DNA of 64,000 nt from Arthrobacter sp. StoSoilB19 (GTDB taxonomy: Bacteria > Actinomycetota > Actinomycetes > Actinomycetales > Micrococcaceae): the NCBI RefSeq assembly GCF_019977275.1, contig NZ_AP024650.1, forward strand, positions 2,046,001 through 2,110,000, in the 5' to 3' direction. The notes beneath the pieces are model-generated. The model had not been told where the DNA came from. It saw only the letters and a list, made by a program, of their open reading frames with translations, and searched no databases. This document shows positions 9,069 to 17,659 of the stretch, piece after piece (within the stretch, counting starts at the first letter, position 1; every line of letters begins with the position of its first letter). The position numbers and the translations under genes were made by a program.

Positions 9069-9809
9069 ATGCACCACGGCGTGCTGCTTCAGGGACATCC
9101 TGTGTACCGGCATCCCGGCCGCGTGATAGCGGCGGGAGCAGTTGGCCTGGTCCTGGCCATAACCTCAGGGAGTACGGCCCCCACCCAGCCCCCGGCCGCC
9201 GCCGCGCCGGTCCGCGTAGTGGTTGTGGGGGACTCGCTGAGCACCGGTCACGGCACTTCGCCGCAGCAGGCGTGGCCGGCATTGATGCGCAAGGACCCGC
9301 TGGGCGCCGGCCTGGAGGTTGTCAACGCCGCCGAGAATGGCAGCGGCTACCTCAGCACAGGTGATCTTGACGGAACTTTCGGCACCGAGGTCGAAGACTT
9401 CGTGACACCGGACACCGGCATCGTGGTCTTTTTCGGTTCAGAGAATGACCTTGGCTTTGCGCCCGCAGACGTTGGCGGCGCCGCCCTGGCCGCGATGGAC
9501 CGTGCGGAAGCCCTTGCCCCGGAAGCGAAGATCATCGTGGTGGGGCCGCCGTCGTACTCTGCAACCCCGGACCCCGCCCTCGTGGACATCAGCGACCAGC
9601 TAAGGGCCGCTGCCCGGCAGGCAGGCGGGGAGTTCGTGGACCCCATCGCCGAGGGCTGGATCAGCGACGATTTTGACGACCTCATCGGCCCGGACGGCGA
9701 CCACCCCACGGTGCTGGGACAGCATTACCTGCTGGAGCACATCGGCGCCTACCTGGAGCAGGCGGCCCCGGCGGCGGCCGCAGCGCAAGGCCGTCCGGAG
9801 GCCCAGTGA
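9069..9809 (+). CDS. Secreted or membrane-anchored SGNH/GDSL hydrolase
   Basis: 246 aa. An N-terminal hydrophobic helix (about 17-35) is followed by a Pro/Ala-rich linker and an SGNH-hydrolase domain. Block I is VVVGDSLSTG (Ser56 nucleophile), block III is FGSENDLGF, and block V is DGDHPTVLGQ with the catalytic Asp/His, so the esterase site is complete. Probably extracytoplasmic. The ATG has an outstanding ribosome-binding site (AGGAGGTGG at 9056-9064), which rules out longer upstream starts. It converges on the SCO1664-type gene. Confidence 0.9.
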   Translation: MHHGVLLQGHPVYRHPGRVIAAGAVGLVLAITSGSTAPTQPPAAAAPVRVVVVGDSLSTGHGTSPQQAWPALMRKDPLGAGLEVVNAAENGSGYLSTGDLDGTFGTEVEDFVTPDTGIVVFFGSENDLGFAPADVGGAALAAMDRAEALAPEAKIIVVGPPSYSATPDPALVDISDQLRAAARQAGGEFVDPIAEGWISDDFDDLIGPDGDHPTVLGQHYLLEHIGAYLEQAAPAAAAAQGRPEAQ

Positions 9810-9838
9810 GCGCCGGCCGGACCGGGATTTCCCGGCGC
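9810..9838. terminator. Possible hairpin between convergent genes
   Basis: GCGCCGG (9810-9816) pairs with CCGGCGC (9832-9838) over a 15-nt loop, between two convergent stop codons. There is no U-tract, so the terminator role is weak inference. Confidence 0.35.
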
Positions 9839-9845
9839 AGCTGAC

Positions 9846-10601
9846 TCAGATCAAGGGCCACGGGTAGCGCATGCCCGTGTGGTCAACGGGAAGTACCTTG
9901 TCCTGAAGCACGCGCTGGACGCGCCGCCGGAGGGCTGCCACTTCGGCGTGGTCGAGGAGCCCGGCCACATCGGCAGGCACCGTGGTGGCCAGGGGACTGA
10001 TGTCCTCAAGCAGGTCGTCCGGAATGGGGTCGCCGGCGAAGTCCCAGATCACGGTGCGCAGCTTGAACGCGGCAGAGAAACACAGGCCGTGGTCGATTCC
10101 CCAGATGTGGCCGTCAGTGCTGCGCAGTACGTGCCCACTCTTCCGGTCCGTATTGTTTGCCACGTAGTCGAACAGGGCGATCCGGGCCAACGCGGCGTGG
10201 GTCCCGGGCGAGTCGGCGTAGAGGGTGAAGTAGTGCTCCTTGAGGTCCCCTTCGACGAACCACTGCAGGGAGCCCACCCCAAGCGGCGCGTCCGATCGGA
10301 CAACTGTTGGCGGAACGATGCCCCACCCCAGTGCTTCGCTGAGCAGATAGGCTGCGCGTTCCCGGCGGTACAGGCCGGCGTCGAAATCCGCGAGCGGCCG
10401 TTCCCCGGCTTCGGGCTTGTAGACCGCCCAGGCGGACTCATCCGCGCAGGAAACCTCCACCAGGAAGGTGGCGTTGCTGCCGCTCATGATGCGGCCCAGC
10501 AGTTCCACGCGGCCCTCGTTAAGGAGGGTCAGTTCCCGGCCGGACACCGCATGCCCCGTGCGGCCGCGTCCCGCGGCCATCCATCCGATGACACTCCGCA
10601 C
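9846..10601 (-). CDS. SCO1664-family protein (kinase-like fold)
   Basis: 251 aa, recognised by the actinobacterial SCO1664-type pattern: GSNATFLVEVS, AVYKPEAGERPLADF, ALGWGIVPPTVV, DYVANNTDRKSGHV and GIDHGLCF. The last two resemble catalytic and metal loops of phosphatidylinositol-kinase/HipA-like folds, but activity is unproven. The GTG start lies 4 nt after the histidine phosphatase stop. Actinobacterial genomes commonly keep this gene next to a histidine phosphatase and mycothiol genes; only the phosphatase is present here. Confidence 0.82.
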   Translation of the reverse strand: MRSVIGWMAAGRGRTGHAVSGRELTLLNEGRVELLGRIMSGSNATFLVEVSCADESAWAVYKPEAGERPLADFDAGLYRRERAAYLLSEALGWGIVPPTVVRSDAPLGVGSLQWFVEGDLKEHYFTLYADSPGTHAALARIALFDYVANNTDRKSGHVLRSTDGHIWGIDHGLCFSAAFKLRTVIWDFAGDPIPDDLLEDISPLATTVPADVAGLLDHAEVAALRRRVQRVLQDKVLPVDHTGMRYPWPLI

Positions 10602-10605
10602 GGCA

Positions 10606-11238
10606 TCACGGCGACCTCAGCCCGCTCAGGGGTTCCGACGTCGAATTCACCGTGAGGACGGCCGGCGCCCGGCCGTCCACGTAGGAAATCGCGGAGACCG
10701 ACGCCGGGCTGATCATGATCCGCTGGAAAAGGTCCAGATGGGTGCCCAAGGCGTGGGCCACGGCCGCCTTGATGGGGTCCGCGTGGGAGAAGCACACCAC
10801 CACGCCGCCCCGGTGGGCTGCGCGAAGGTTCTCCAGGGTGCCGACCATCCGGGCCTGCATCCCGGAAAAGCCCTCTCCGTTGGGGAACCGGAAGGCCGAC
10901 GGATTGTGCTGGACGGTCTGCCACTCCGGCAGGCCCGCAAGGCCGGCGAGCGCGGCGCCGGTCCAGTCACCGAAGTCGCACTCCAGAAGTCCGGGTTCTT
11001 CCGTCACCGCCATGCTTGTCCGTGCCGCCGCAGGTTCCGCGGTTTCCTTTGCACGCTCCAGGGGCGAGGAGTAGATGGCCTGGATGGGCAGGCCGGAAAG
11101 GCGTTCGGCAACAGCGTCCGCCTGGGCACGGCCGCGCTCGGAAAGGTGCAGTCCCGGGGCCCTGCCGGGCAGGACAGTACCCGTGGTGGGTGTTTCGCCG
11201 TGCCGCACCAGGAGGATCAACGTACTCTCAGCAGTCAT
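10606..11238 (-). CDS. Histidine phosphatase family protein (phosphoglycerate mutase-like)
   Basis: 210 aa. The catalytic LLVRHGET motif is at 10-17 (His13), the acceptor glutamate region is LLECDFGDWTG, and the second histidine is in VVCFSHADPIKA. This matches the actinobacterial 'MSMEG_4193-type' phosphatases. The start at 11238 is where homology begins; an open frame runs over 1 kb further upstream but is antisense to the MoxR gene and is not coding. Cotranscribed with the SCO1664-type gene. Physiological substrate unknown. Confidence 0.9.
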   Translation of the reverse strand: MTAESTLILLVRHGETPTTGTVLPGRAPGLHLSERGRAQADAVAERLSGLPIQAIYSSPLERAKETAEPAAARTSMAVTEEPGLLECDFGDWTGAALAGLAGLPEWQTVQHNPSAFRFPNGEGFSGMQARMVGTLENLRAAHRGGVVVCFSHADPIKAAVAHALGTHLDLFQRIMISPASVSAISYVDGRAPAVLTVNSTSEPLSGLRSP

Positions 11239-11385
11239 CAGCAACCAGCCTAACGCCCCGCTGCCTGCCTGCGCCCCGCCGGCACGGGCCGGGACGCCGG
11301 CTGGCTCCCTTGGCCGGCCACGCGGCATCGTCACGCTGCTTCGAGGAATCTGGAGGAAACTCTCGATTAGCCGCAGGGCGGGGAC

Positions 11386-11391
11386 TACCGT
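11386..11391 (+). promoter_or_regulatory. Candidate -10 (TACCGT) of a leaderless MoxR gene
   Basis: TANNNT hexamer ending 6 nt before the GTG at 11398; no separate ribosome-binding site is needed if the transcript is leaderless. Confidence 0.45.
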
Positions 11392-11397
11392 AGAGGG

Positions 11398-12786
11398 GTG
11401 ACTGATCGCCCCGATATCTTTACCGTTGGTGAACTGCGTGCGGCAGGCCATGTCCACAAGGACCTGCGCCACGAGATCCGCGACAATCTCCTCGCATCCC
11501 TGGCTGCGGGGCGCGACCCCTGGCCGGGTTTGTACGGCTTCGGCCGGACCGTGATTCCGCAGCTGGAGCGGGCCCTGATTGCGGGGCATGACATTGTCCT
11601 GCTGGGTGAACGGGGGCAGGGCAAGACCCGCCTGCTCCGTACCCTGGCCGGGTTGCTGGACGAGTGGTCGCCGGTGATCGAGGATTCGGAGCTGAACGAA
11701 CACCCCTTTGAACCGATTACCGAACAGTCCCGCGCCCGGGCCCTGACCGAAGGGGACCGGCTCCGGATCGCCTGGCGTCACCGGTCCGAGCGCTACGTGG
11801 AAAAGCTCGCGACGCCGGATACCTCGGTGGCCGACCTGGTTGGCGACGTGGACCCGATGCGCGTCGCCGAAGGCCGCCGCCTGGGAGACCCCGAGACCAT
11901 CCACTACGGGCTCATTCCCCGCTCGAACCGCGGCATCATCGCCATCAACGAACTGCCGGACCTGGCCGAGCGCATCCAGGTGGCGATGCTCAATGTCATG
12001 GAGGAACGCGACATCCAGATCCGCGGCTACGTCCTGCGGCTGCCGCTGGACGTGCTGGTGGTCGCGTCCGCCAACCCGGAGGATTACACCAACCGGGGCC
12101 GGATCATCACCCCATTGAAGGACCGCTTCGGCGCCGAGATCCGGACCCATTACCCAATTGAACTGGAGGACGAGGTCTCGGTCATCCGGCAGGAGGGCCG
12201 GCTGGTGGCGGACGTTCCTCCCTTCATCCTGGAGATCCTGGCCCGCTATACCCGGGCGCTGCGGCAGTCTCCGGCCATCAACCAAACATCCGGCGTCTCC
12301 GCCCGGTTCGCCATCGCGGGGGCAGAGACGGTGGCCGCGGCCGCGCTGCGGAGGTCAAGCCTGCGGGGCGAGGACCAGGCCGTGGCCCGGATCATTGACC
12401 TGGAGCCCGCCGTGGAAGTCCTGACCGGCAAGCTTGAGTTCGAATCGGGCGAGGAAGGACGCGAACAGGGCGTCCTGGACCACCTCCTGCGCACCGCCAC
12501 CGCCGAAGCTGTCAGGGCGCACTTCCAGGGCCTGGACATGGGTCCGCTCGTGGCTGCCCTGGACGGCCACCGGACCGTCACCACCGGGGAGCAGGTCACG
12601 GCGAAGGAGTTCCTCGGCAACCTCCCGGCCCTGAACGGATCAGGCCTGTATGACGAAATCGGCCGGCGCCTGGGTGCGACGAATGACGGGCAGCGGGCAG
12701 CCGCCGTCGAACTGGCGCTCGAAGGCCTGTACCTCGGACGGCGGATCTCCAAGGAATCCGACGACGAGGAAACCATTTACGGCTAG
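11398..12786 (+). CDS. MoxR/magnesium-chelatase-like AAA+ ATPase
   Basis: 462-residue AAA+ ATPase. Walker A GERGQGKT at 70-77, Walker B GIIAINELPDL, and a sensor/arginine region VVASANPEDYTNRGRIITPLKDRFGAE. It resembles magnesium-chelatase subunit I and MoxR chaperones, which act with von Willebrand A proteins; the VWA partner starts 14 nt downstream. Probably a cytosolic chaperone or metal-insertion/conditioning ATPase; the client is unknown, since no methanol dehydrogenase or chelatase H subunit lies nearby. GTG start with a candidate leaderless promoter. Confidence 0.9.
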   Translation: MTDRPDIFTVGELRAAGHVHKDLRHEIRDNLLASLAAGRDPWPGLYGFGRTVIPQLERALIAGHDIVLLGERGQGKTRLLRTLAGLLDEWSPVIEDSELNEHPFEPITEQSRARALTEGDRLRIAWRHRSERYVEKLATPDTSVADLVGDVDPMRVAEGRRLGDPETIHYGLIPRSNRGIIAINELPDLAERIQVAMLNVMEERDIQIRGYVLRLPLDVLVVASANPEDYTNRGRIITPLKDRFGAEIRTHYPIELEDEVSVIRQEGRLVADVPPFILEILARYTRALRQSPAINQTSGVSARFAIAGAETVAAAALRRSSLRGEDQAVARIIDLEPAVEVLTGKLEFESGEEGREQGVLDHLLRTATAEAVRAHFQGLDMGPLVAALDGHRTVTTGEQVTAKEFLGNLPALNGSGLYDEIGRRLGATNDGQRAAAVELALEGLYLGRRISKESDDEETIYG

Positions 12787-12800
12787 GCACGGGAGGCACC

Positions 12801-14801
12801 ATGGCCATCCACAAGCGGTCCGCAAGGTACGGCCGGTACACCGGCGGTCCGGACCCGCTGGCCCCGCCGGTTGACCTGGCGGAGGCGCTCGAAGCCGTCG
12901 CCCAGGACGTGATGGAAGGCTACTCGCCCCGCCATGCCCTGCAGGAGTTCCTGCGGCGCGGCGGCCGGAACCGCGACGGACTGGACGATCTCGCCCGGCG
13001 CGTCCAGCAGCGGCGCCGTGATCTGCTCAGCCGCCACCGGCTGGACGGCACCCTGGATGAAGTGAAGAAACTCCTGGACACCGCCATCCTGGAGGAGCGC
13101 AAGCAGCTGGCACGGGACGCCATGATGGACAACACCGAACGCGCCTTCCGCGAGATGCAGCTGCAGAACCTGCCGCCCTCCACAGCGGCGGCCGTCAACG
13201 AGCTTGCGTCCTACGACTGGCAGTCAAGCGCGGCCAGGGAAGCGTACGACCGGATCAAGGACCTGCTGGGCCGGGAGGTCCTGGAACAGCGGTTCGCCGG
13301 CATGAAGCAGGCTCTGGAAAGCGCCACTGATGAGGACCGCGAGGCAGTCAACGAAATGCTCCGGGACCTCAATGAGCTGCTGGGCAAACACCGGCGGGGC
13401 GAGGACACGGAAGCCGATTTCCAGGAGTTCATGGCCAGGCACGGCCAGTTCTTTCCGGAGAATCCGCAATCGGTCGAGGAACTGGTGGATGCCCTGGCGC
13501 AACGGGCCGCCGCAGCCCAGCGGCTCCTGCAGTCCATGTCCCCGGAACAGCGTGAGGAGCTGATGCGGTTGTCGGCCCAGGCCTTCGGCTCTCCTGAGCT
13601 GATGGCCCAGCTCAGCGAGCTCGACGCCACCCTGCAGGCGCTGCGTCCCGGGGAGGACTGGACGGGATCGGAACGCTTCGAAGGACAGGAAGGCCTGGGG
13701 CTGGGTGACGGGACAGGTGTCCTGCAGGACATCGCCGAGCTTGACGAACTGTCTGAGCAACTGTCCCAGTCCTACAACGGCTCCCGGCTTGATGACCTGG
13801 ACCTTGATGCCCTTGCCCGCCAGCTGGGCGAGAACGCAGCCGTGAGTGCGCGCACGCTTGCCGAGATCGAGCGCGCCATGCAGGACGGCGGCTACCTGCG
13901 GCGCGGTGCCGACGGCGACCTGCGGCTGTCACCGCAGGCAATGCGCAGGCTGGGGAAATCACTGCTGCGGGACACCGCCAGGCAGCTCTCCGGGCGCCAG
14001 GGGAACCGTGACACCAGGGTGGCCGGGGCCGCCGGGGAACAAACGGGTTCCAGCCGCCAATGGGAGTTCGGGGACGCCGAGCCCTGGGACGTTACCCGCA
14101 CCATGACCAACGCCATCCGGCGCACCATGGCCGACGGCGGCGATCCGGCCCGCGGACTGCGGCTCGCCGTCGGCGACATCGAAGTGAGCGAGACCGAGGC
14201 CCGTACCCAGGCCGCCGTTGTCCTGCTGGTGGACGTTTCCTTCTCCATGGCTGCCGAGGGGCGGTGGGTTCCCATGAAGCGGACCGCGCTGGCACTGCAC
14301 CACCTGGTCTCCACCCGGTTCCGCGGCGACAGGCTGCAGCTGATCACATTCGGCCGCTACGCGCAGTCAATGGACATCGGGGAACTCACGGCCCTGCCGG
14401 CCCTCCGCGAACAGGGCACCAACCTGCACCACGGCCTGCTGCTGGCGGGGCGCTTTTTCCGCCGGCACCCCTCCATGCAGCCCGTGCTGCTGGTGGTCAC
14501 CGACGGCGAACCGACGGCGCACCTGCTGCCGGACGGGGACTCCTGGTTCAACTGGCCGCCGGACGCCGGGACCATCCGCGCCACCGTTGCCGAACTGGAC
14601 CGGCTTGGCCGTTCGGGCGTCCAGACCACGTTCTTCCGCCTGGGCAACGACCCCGGCCTGGAGCGCTTCATCCGGCGGATGGCGCAGCGCGTTGACGGCA
14701 GGGTCGTGGCGCCGGAGGTGGGGGACCTGGGTGCCGCGGTGGTGGGGGAGTACCTCCGGGCGCACGTCCGCAGCGCCTACGCCGACGGCGACTGGTTCTG
14801 A
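12801..14801 (+). CDS. VWA-domain protein, partner of the upstream MoxR-like ATPase
   Basis: 666 aa. A long charged, mostly helical N-terminal region (1-460) precedes a C-terminal von Willebrand A domain with a complete MIDAS metal site: DVSFS at 478-482, a Thr in EQGTNLHHGL, and the Asp in VTDGEPTAH. No signal peptide or membrane helix, so it is cytosolic. The ATG follows GGGAGG. The two-gene ATPase/VWA arrangement is shared with MoxR-VWA and chelatase D/I systems and with RavA-ViaA; similarity to ViaA is architectural only. Confidence 0.9.
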   Translation: MAIHKRSARYGRYTGGPDPLAPPVDLAEALEAVAQDVMEGYSPRHALQEFLRRGGRNRDGLDDLARRVQQRRRDLLSRHRLDGTLDEVKKLLDTAILEERKQLARDAMMDNTERAFREMQLQNLPPSTAAAVNELASYDWQSSAAREAYDRIKDLLGREVLEQRFAGMKQALESATDEDREAVNEMLRDLNELLGKHRRGEDTEADFQEFMARHGQFFPENPQSVEELVDALAQRAAAAQRLLQSMSPEQREELMRLSAQAFGSPELMAQLSELDATLQALRPGEDWTGSERFEGQEGLGLGDGTGVLQDIAELDELSEQLSQSYNGSRLDDLDLDALARQLGENAAVSARTLAEIERAMQDGGYLRRGADGDLRLSPQAMRRLGKSLLRDTARQLSGRQGNRDTRVAGAAGEQTGSSRQWEFGDAEPWDVTRTMTNAIRRTMADGGDPARGLRLAVGDIEVSETEARTQAAVVLLVDVSFSMAAEGRWVPMKRTALALHHLVSTRFRGDRLQLITFGRYAQSMDIGELTALPALREQGTNLHHGLLLAGRFFRRHPSMQPVLLVVTDGEPTAHLLPDGDSWFNWPPDAGTIRATVAELDRLGRSGVQTTFFRLGNDPGLERFIRRMAQRVDGRVVAPEVGDLGAAVVGEYLRAHVRSAYADGDWF

Positions 14802-14875
14802 CCGGTTCTGCGGTCCGGGCTGGTCCGTGAGTCCGGGTCACTGGTCCCTTGCCGGGCTTCGCGGGCGGGAATACC

Positions 14876-15493
14876 ATGGCCGCCATGAGCCAGTTGATGG
14901 TGGACATGATCATCACCCTGGACGGCTTCGCCTCGGGCGAGGGATGGCCTGGCTGGTGGGGCCTGGAAGGTCCTGAATATCTGGCCTGGCTGCAGCAGGA
15001 GGCCGGAGGGGACCGTACCTACCTGATGGGGGCCAACACCTACCGCCTCATGTCGGGGATGTCGGAAGATGCTGCCGCCGGGGGCACGGGATATTCGCCG
15101 GACGAAAGCACCTCCCTGACGGGTCTTGCCGCCGTTCCCAAAGTGGTGTTCTCCTCCAGCCTGGCCGCACCCCTCCGCTGGCCGAACTCCGAACTGGTGG
15201 CCGGGGACGCGGTCGAGGCCGTCCGGCAGATGAAGCGGACCCACGACGAACTCTTAAGCACCCTCGGCAGCCTCAGCCTCTGCCGTTCCCTGGTGGCAGC
15301 GGGTCTAGTGGACCGGTTCCGGCTGGTCGTCTTCCCCCTGATCACCGGGCGTACCGGACGTGAACGCATCTATGACGGCTATCCGGACGTCGCCCTGGAA
15401 ATGGTGGACAGCAGGATTTTCGACGGACGCCTGCAGCTGCTCGAGTACATCCCCCGCGTCATCGACCGCCCGCCGCTCACCGGCGAACCGTAA
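14876..15493 (+). CDS. RibD C-terminal/DHFR-fold reductase family protein
   Basis: About 205 aa. The pattern is that of the RibD_C/dihydrofolate-reductase-like family: MIITLDGFASG at the N-terminus, TYLMGANTYRLM, SLSLCRSLVAAGLVDRFRLVVFPLITG, and a closing LQLLEYIP. NADPH-binding is expected; the substrate is unknown and folate activity should not be assumed. Start at 14876 has GGGCGGGAA just upstream; 14885 is an alternative. A second member lies at 27428. Confidence 0.85.
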   Translation: MAAMSQLMVDMIITLDGFASGEGWPGWWGLEGPEYLAWLQQEAGGDRTYLMGANTYRLMSGMSEDAAAGGTGYSPDESTSLTGLAAVPKVVFSSSLAAPLRWPNSELVAGDAVEAVRQMKRTHDELLSTLGSLSLCRSLVAAGLVDRFRLVVFPLITGRTGRERIYDGYPDVALEMVDSRIFDGRLQLLEYIPRVIDRPPLTGEP

Positions 15494-15554
15494 AACCCTC
15501 GGCAACTGCCAGCCGCTGCTGCCCAGGTAGCCGATTCCGTGTCAGGATCAAGGT

Positions 15555-16493
15555 ATGCCCCGGCGACTCATGCTGCTCGATACTGCCTCCCTGTACTTCC
15601 GCGCCTTTTACGGCCTGCCGGACAGCATCCGCCGCCCGGACGGAACGCCGGTCAACGCGGTCCGCGGGTTGCTGGACATGATCGCCAGGCTCAGCACCGA
15701 CTACCATGCCACCCACCTCGTGGCCTGCTGGGACGACGACTGGCGGCCGCAGTGGCGGGTGGACCTGATCCCCACCTACAAGGCCCACCGGGTGGCCGAG
15801 GCAGTTTCCGGCGGCGCCGACATCGAGGTGGTTCCGGAGGGCCTCCAGGCGCAGCTGCCGATGATCCGCCGCGTGCTGGAGCTGGCCGGCATCGCCATTG
15901 TGGGCGCGGCACACCACGAGGCCGACGACGTCGTTGGCACCTATGCGAGCCATGCCGGCTTCCCGGTGGACGTGGTCACGGGTGACCGCGACCTCTTCCA
16001 GGTGTGCGACGACGAACGGGCTGTCCGGGTGATTTACACCGCCCGCGGCATGAAGAACCTCGAAGTCATCACGGAAGAAACCGTGGTGGCCAAATACAAG
16101 GTGCTGCCCCAGCAGTATGCCGACTACGCCACACTCCGCGGAGACGCCTCCGACGGCCTGCCCGGAGTGGCGGGCATCGGCGAGAAGACGGCAGCGTCGC
16201 TGCTGCTGAAGTACGGAACCCTCGAAGGGTTGCTGGCGGCTGCTGACGAGCCGGGCACGGGCGTGTCGGCACCTGTCCGGGCCAAGCTCTCCGCTGCCTC
16301 CGCGTACCTGGAAGCAGCCCCCGCCGTCGTACGCCTGGTGCGGAACCTGGAGCTTCCCACCCTGGACCAGGCGGGCGCCCGCCTGCAGCCCGTCACGGGC
16401 GACCGGCGCGCGGAACTGGAGCAGCTGGGCGTCGAGTGGAACCTGGGCGGCTCGGTCCGCCGGCTGCTGGCCGCGCTGGACCTGCGGCCTTAA
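15555..16493 (+). CDS. Stand-alone 5'-3' exonuclease (FEN/PolA N-domain type)
   Basis: 312 aa homologous to the 5' nuclease domain of DNA polymerase I but without polymerase. Metal-binding acidic stretches are AACWDDDW-type, HHEADDVVGTYA and VTGDRDLFQVC. The helix-hairpin-helix is DGLPGVAGIGEKTAASLL. It would cut flaps and RNA primers or assist repair. The full polA with its own 5' nuclease is at 28483, so this is a second, free nuclease, as in several other actinobacteria. ATG preceded by AAGG, short spacing. Confidence 0.9.
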   Translation: MPRRLMLLDTASLYFRAFYGLPDSIRRPDGTPVNAVRGLLDMIARLSTDYHATHLVACWDDDWRPQWRVDLIPTYKAHRVAEAVSGGADIEVVPEGLQAQLPMIRRVLELAGIAIVGAAHHEADDVVGTYASHAGFPVDVVTGDRDLFQVCDDERAVRVIYTARGMKNLEVITEETVVAKYKVLPQQYADYATLRGDASDGLPGVAGIGEKTAASLLLKYGTLEGLLAAADEPGTGVSAPVRAKLSAASAYLEAAPAVVRLVRNLELPTLDQAGARLQPVTGDRRAELEQLGVEWNLGGSVRRLLAALDLRP

Positions 16494-16703
16494 CCGGGGC
16501 TGTCCCGACCGGCCAGTGCTGGTTACGTCCTTCTGTTGCGTCAAACAACGACACGTCAGCGTCCCTGAAGCCACGCGCCGATGACGCCGGAAGTACGGGC
16601 ATGACAATTCGTTTCGCCGCGGGTCGGTGCGTTTCAGGCGGCTTGAATGAGCCGATTTGCTGATGGTTTGGTGAGGTAACGATCCAGATGAGAGGCCATT
16701 TCC

Positions 16704-17219
16704 ATGACAGTCACTTCAGATCTTGCTCCGCGCCGGCTCCGGGACATTTTCGGCACGTTTGCCAGCGGCCTGACCATCATTACGGGTTCCACCCCCGATG
16801 GGCCCACCGGGTTCACCTGCCAGTCCTTCGCATCCCTTTCGTTGGAGCCGGCGCTGGTCACCTTCAGCCCGGCGCGGACATCGACCACCTGGCCTGCACT
16901 GAGAAGGGCCGGGTCCTTCACCATCAACATCCTTCCGGCCGAACACCAGCACCTCGCGGGCCAGTTCGCGCGCTCGGGGACGGACAAGTTCGCCGGCGTC
17001 AGCCACGCATCCTCGCCCCTGGGGAACCCGGTGCTGGATGACGCGCTCGCCTGGCTGGACTGCGAACTCCATGCAGAATACGACGGCGGCGACCACACCA
17101 TTGCGGTGGCTGCCGTGCGGCACCTCAGTGCCCGGAACGACGCCGAACCCCTGCTGTTCTTCAAGGGCCGGTATGCAGGACTCGCCCCCGCGGAGCGCCT
17201 GCTCGAAGCGGCCGGCTGA
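16704..17219 (+). CDS. Flavin reductase-like (FMN-binding split-barrel) protein
   Basis: 171 aa. The pattern is FGTFASGLTIITG, GFTCQSFASLSLEPALVTFSP, SFTINILPAEHQHLAGQFA and a late FFKGRYAGL, characteristic of short-chain flavin reductases that feed two-component monooxygenases. Binds FMN/FAD and uses NAD(P)H by family knowledge. No monooxygenase is adjacent, so its partner is elsewhere or it is free-standing. ATG with GAGAGG about 10 nt upstream. Confidence 0.88.
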   Translation: MTVTSDLAPRRLRDIFGTFASGLTIITGSTPDGPTGFTCQSFASLSLEPALVTFSPARTSTTWPALRRAGSFTINILPAEHQHLAGQFARSGTDKFAGVSHASSPLGNPVLDDALAWLDCELHAEYDGGDHTIAVAAVRHLSARNDAEPLLFFKGRYAGLAPAERLLEAAG

Positions 17220-17295
17220 CTGGCGCGCCCAATCCACCGGGCATTGCCGATGCCCCGGGACCCCGCCTCCGTGCCCTTGCTTTAGCTCCATCCAG

Positions 17296-17332
17296 TAGTA
17301 AGCTTGCTGAGCATTACTAGTAAGCTTGCTGA
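17296..17332 (+). repeat. Tandem 15-bp repeat, 22-bp period (candidate operator)
   Basis: TAGTAAGCTTGCTGA occurs twice, at 17296-17310 and 17318-17332, separated by 7 nt. Each copy contains an imperfect palindrome around AAGCTT. A period of about two helix turns just upstream of a start codon suits a pair of sites for a dimeric regulator such as a MarR-type protein; the regulator identity is inference. Confidence 0.55.
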
Positions 17333-17356
17333 TTAAATGGGATGGGAGCAGGAGCT

Positions 17357-17659
17357 ATGGGCGCAATTTTCGGTACGGCCCTGTCACTGGTGCTGACCGT
17401 TGGCGGTGCGGCGGTGGCGGCAGAACGCGGCCCGGGAGCCGCGCAGCACTATCTGGCCGGGCACGTGCTCCTCGGAGTGGGGATCGGCCTGTTGTTCGCC
17501 ACCGGACTGCGCATCGGCATCCGGTATCTCCTGGCCCGGCCAGGATCCCAGCGGCGGAGCGCTCCCGTGGCACCCCCGGCAGCGGAGCTCGCCTCCGTGA
17601 CTGTACTCCCCGTCCGGACCGCCTCCGCAGTCCCGCTGCGGGGCAGGCATGCCGCTTGA
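17357..17659 (+). CDS. Small hypothetical membrane protein
   Basis: About 100 aa with two hydrophobic segments (start to about 20, and LAGHVLLGVGIGLLFATGLRIGIRYLL) followed by a Pro/Ala-rich tail. No family recognised. An in-frame ATG at 17342 is an alternative start; AGGAG at 17350-17354 is close to the ATG at 17357. It lies directly downstream of the tandem 15-bp repeat and overlaps the next gene by 11 bp, so the two are probably one operon. Confidence 0.6.
   Translation: MGAIFGTALSLVLTVGGAAVAAERGPGAAQHYLAGHVLLGVGIGLLFATGLRIGIRYLLARPGSQRRSAPVAPPAAELASVTVLPVRTASAVPLRGRHAA

Noticed and set aside
11239..12285. Upstream extension of the histidine phosphatase frame to 12285
   Set aside because: The added 349 codons are antisense to the MoxR gene and have no similarity to the family; the catalytic RHGE lies near the N-terminus when starting at 11238.
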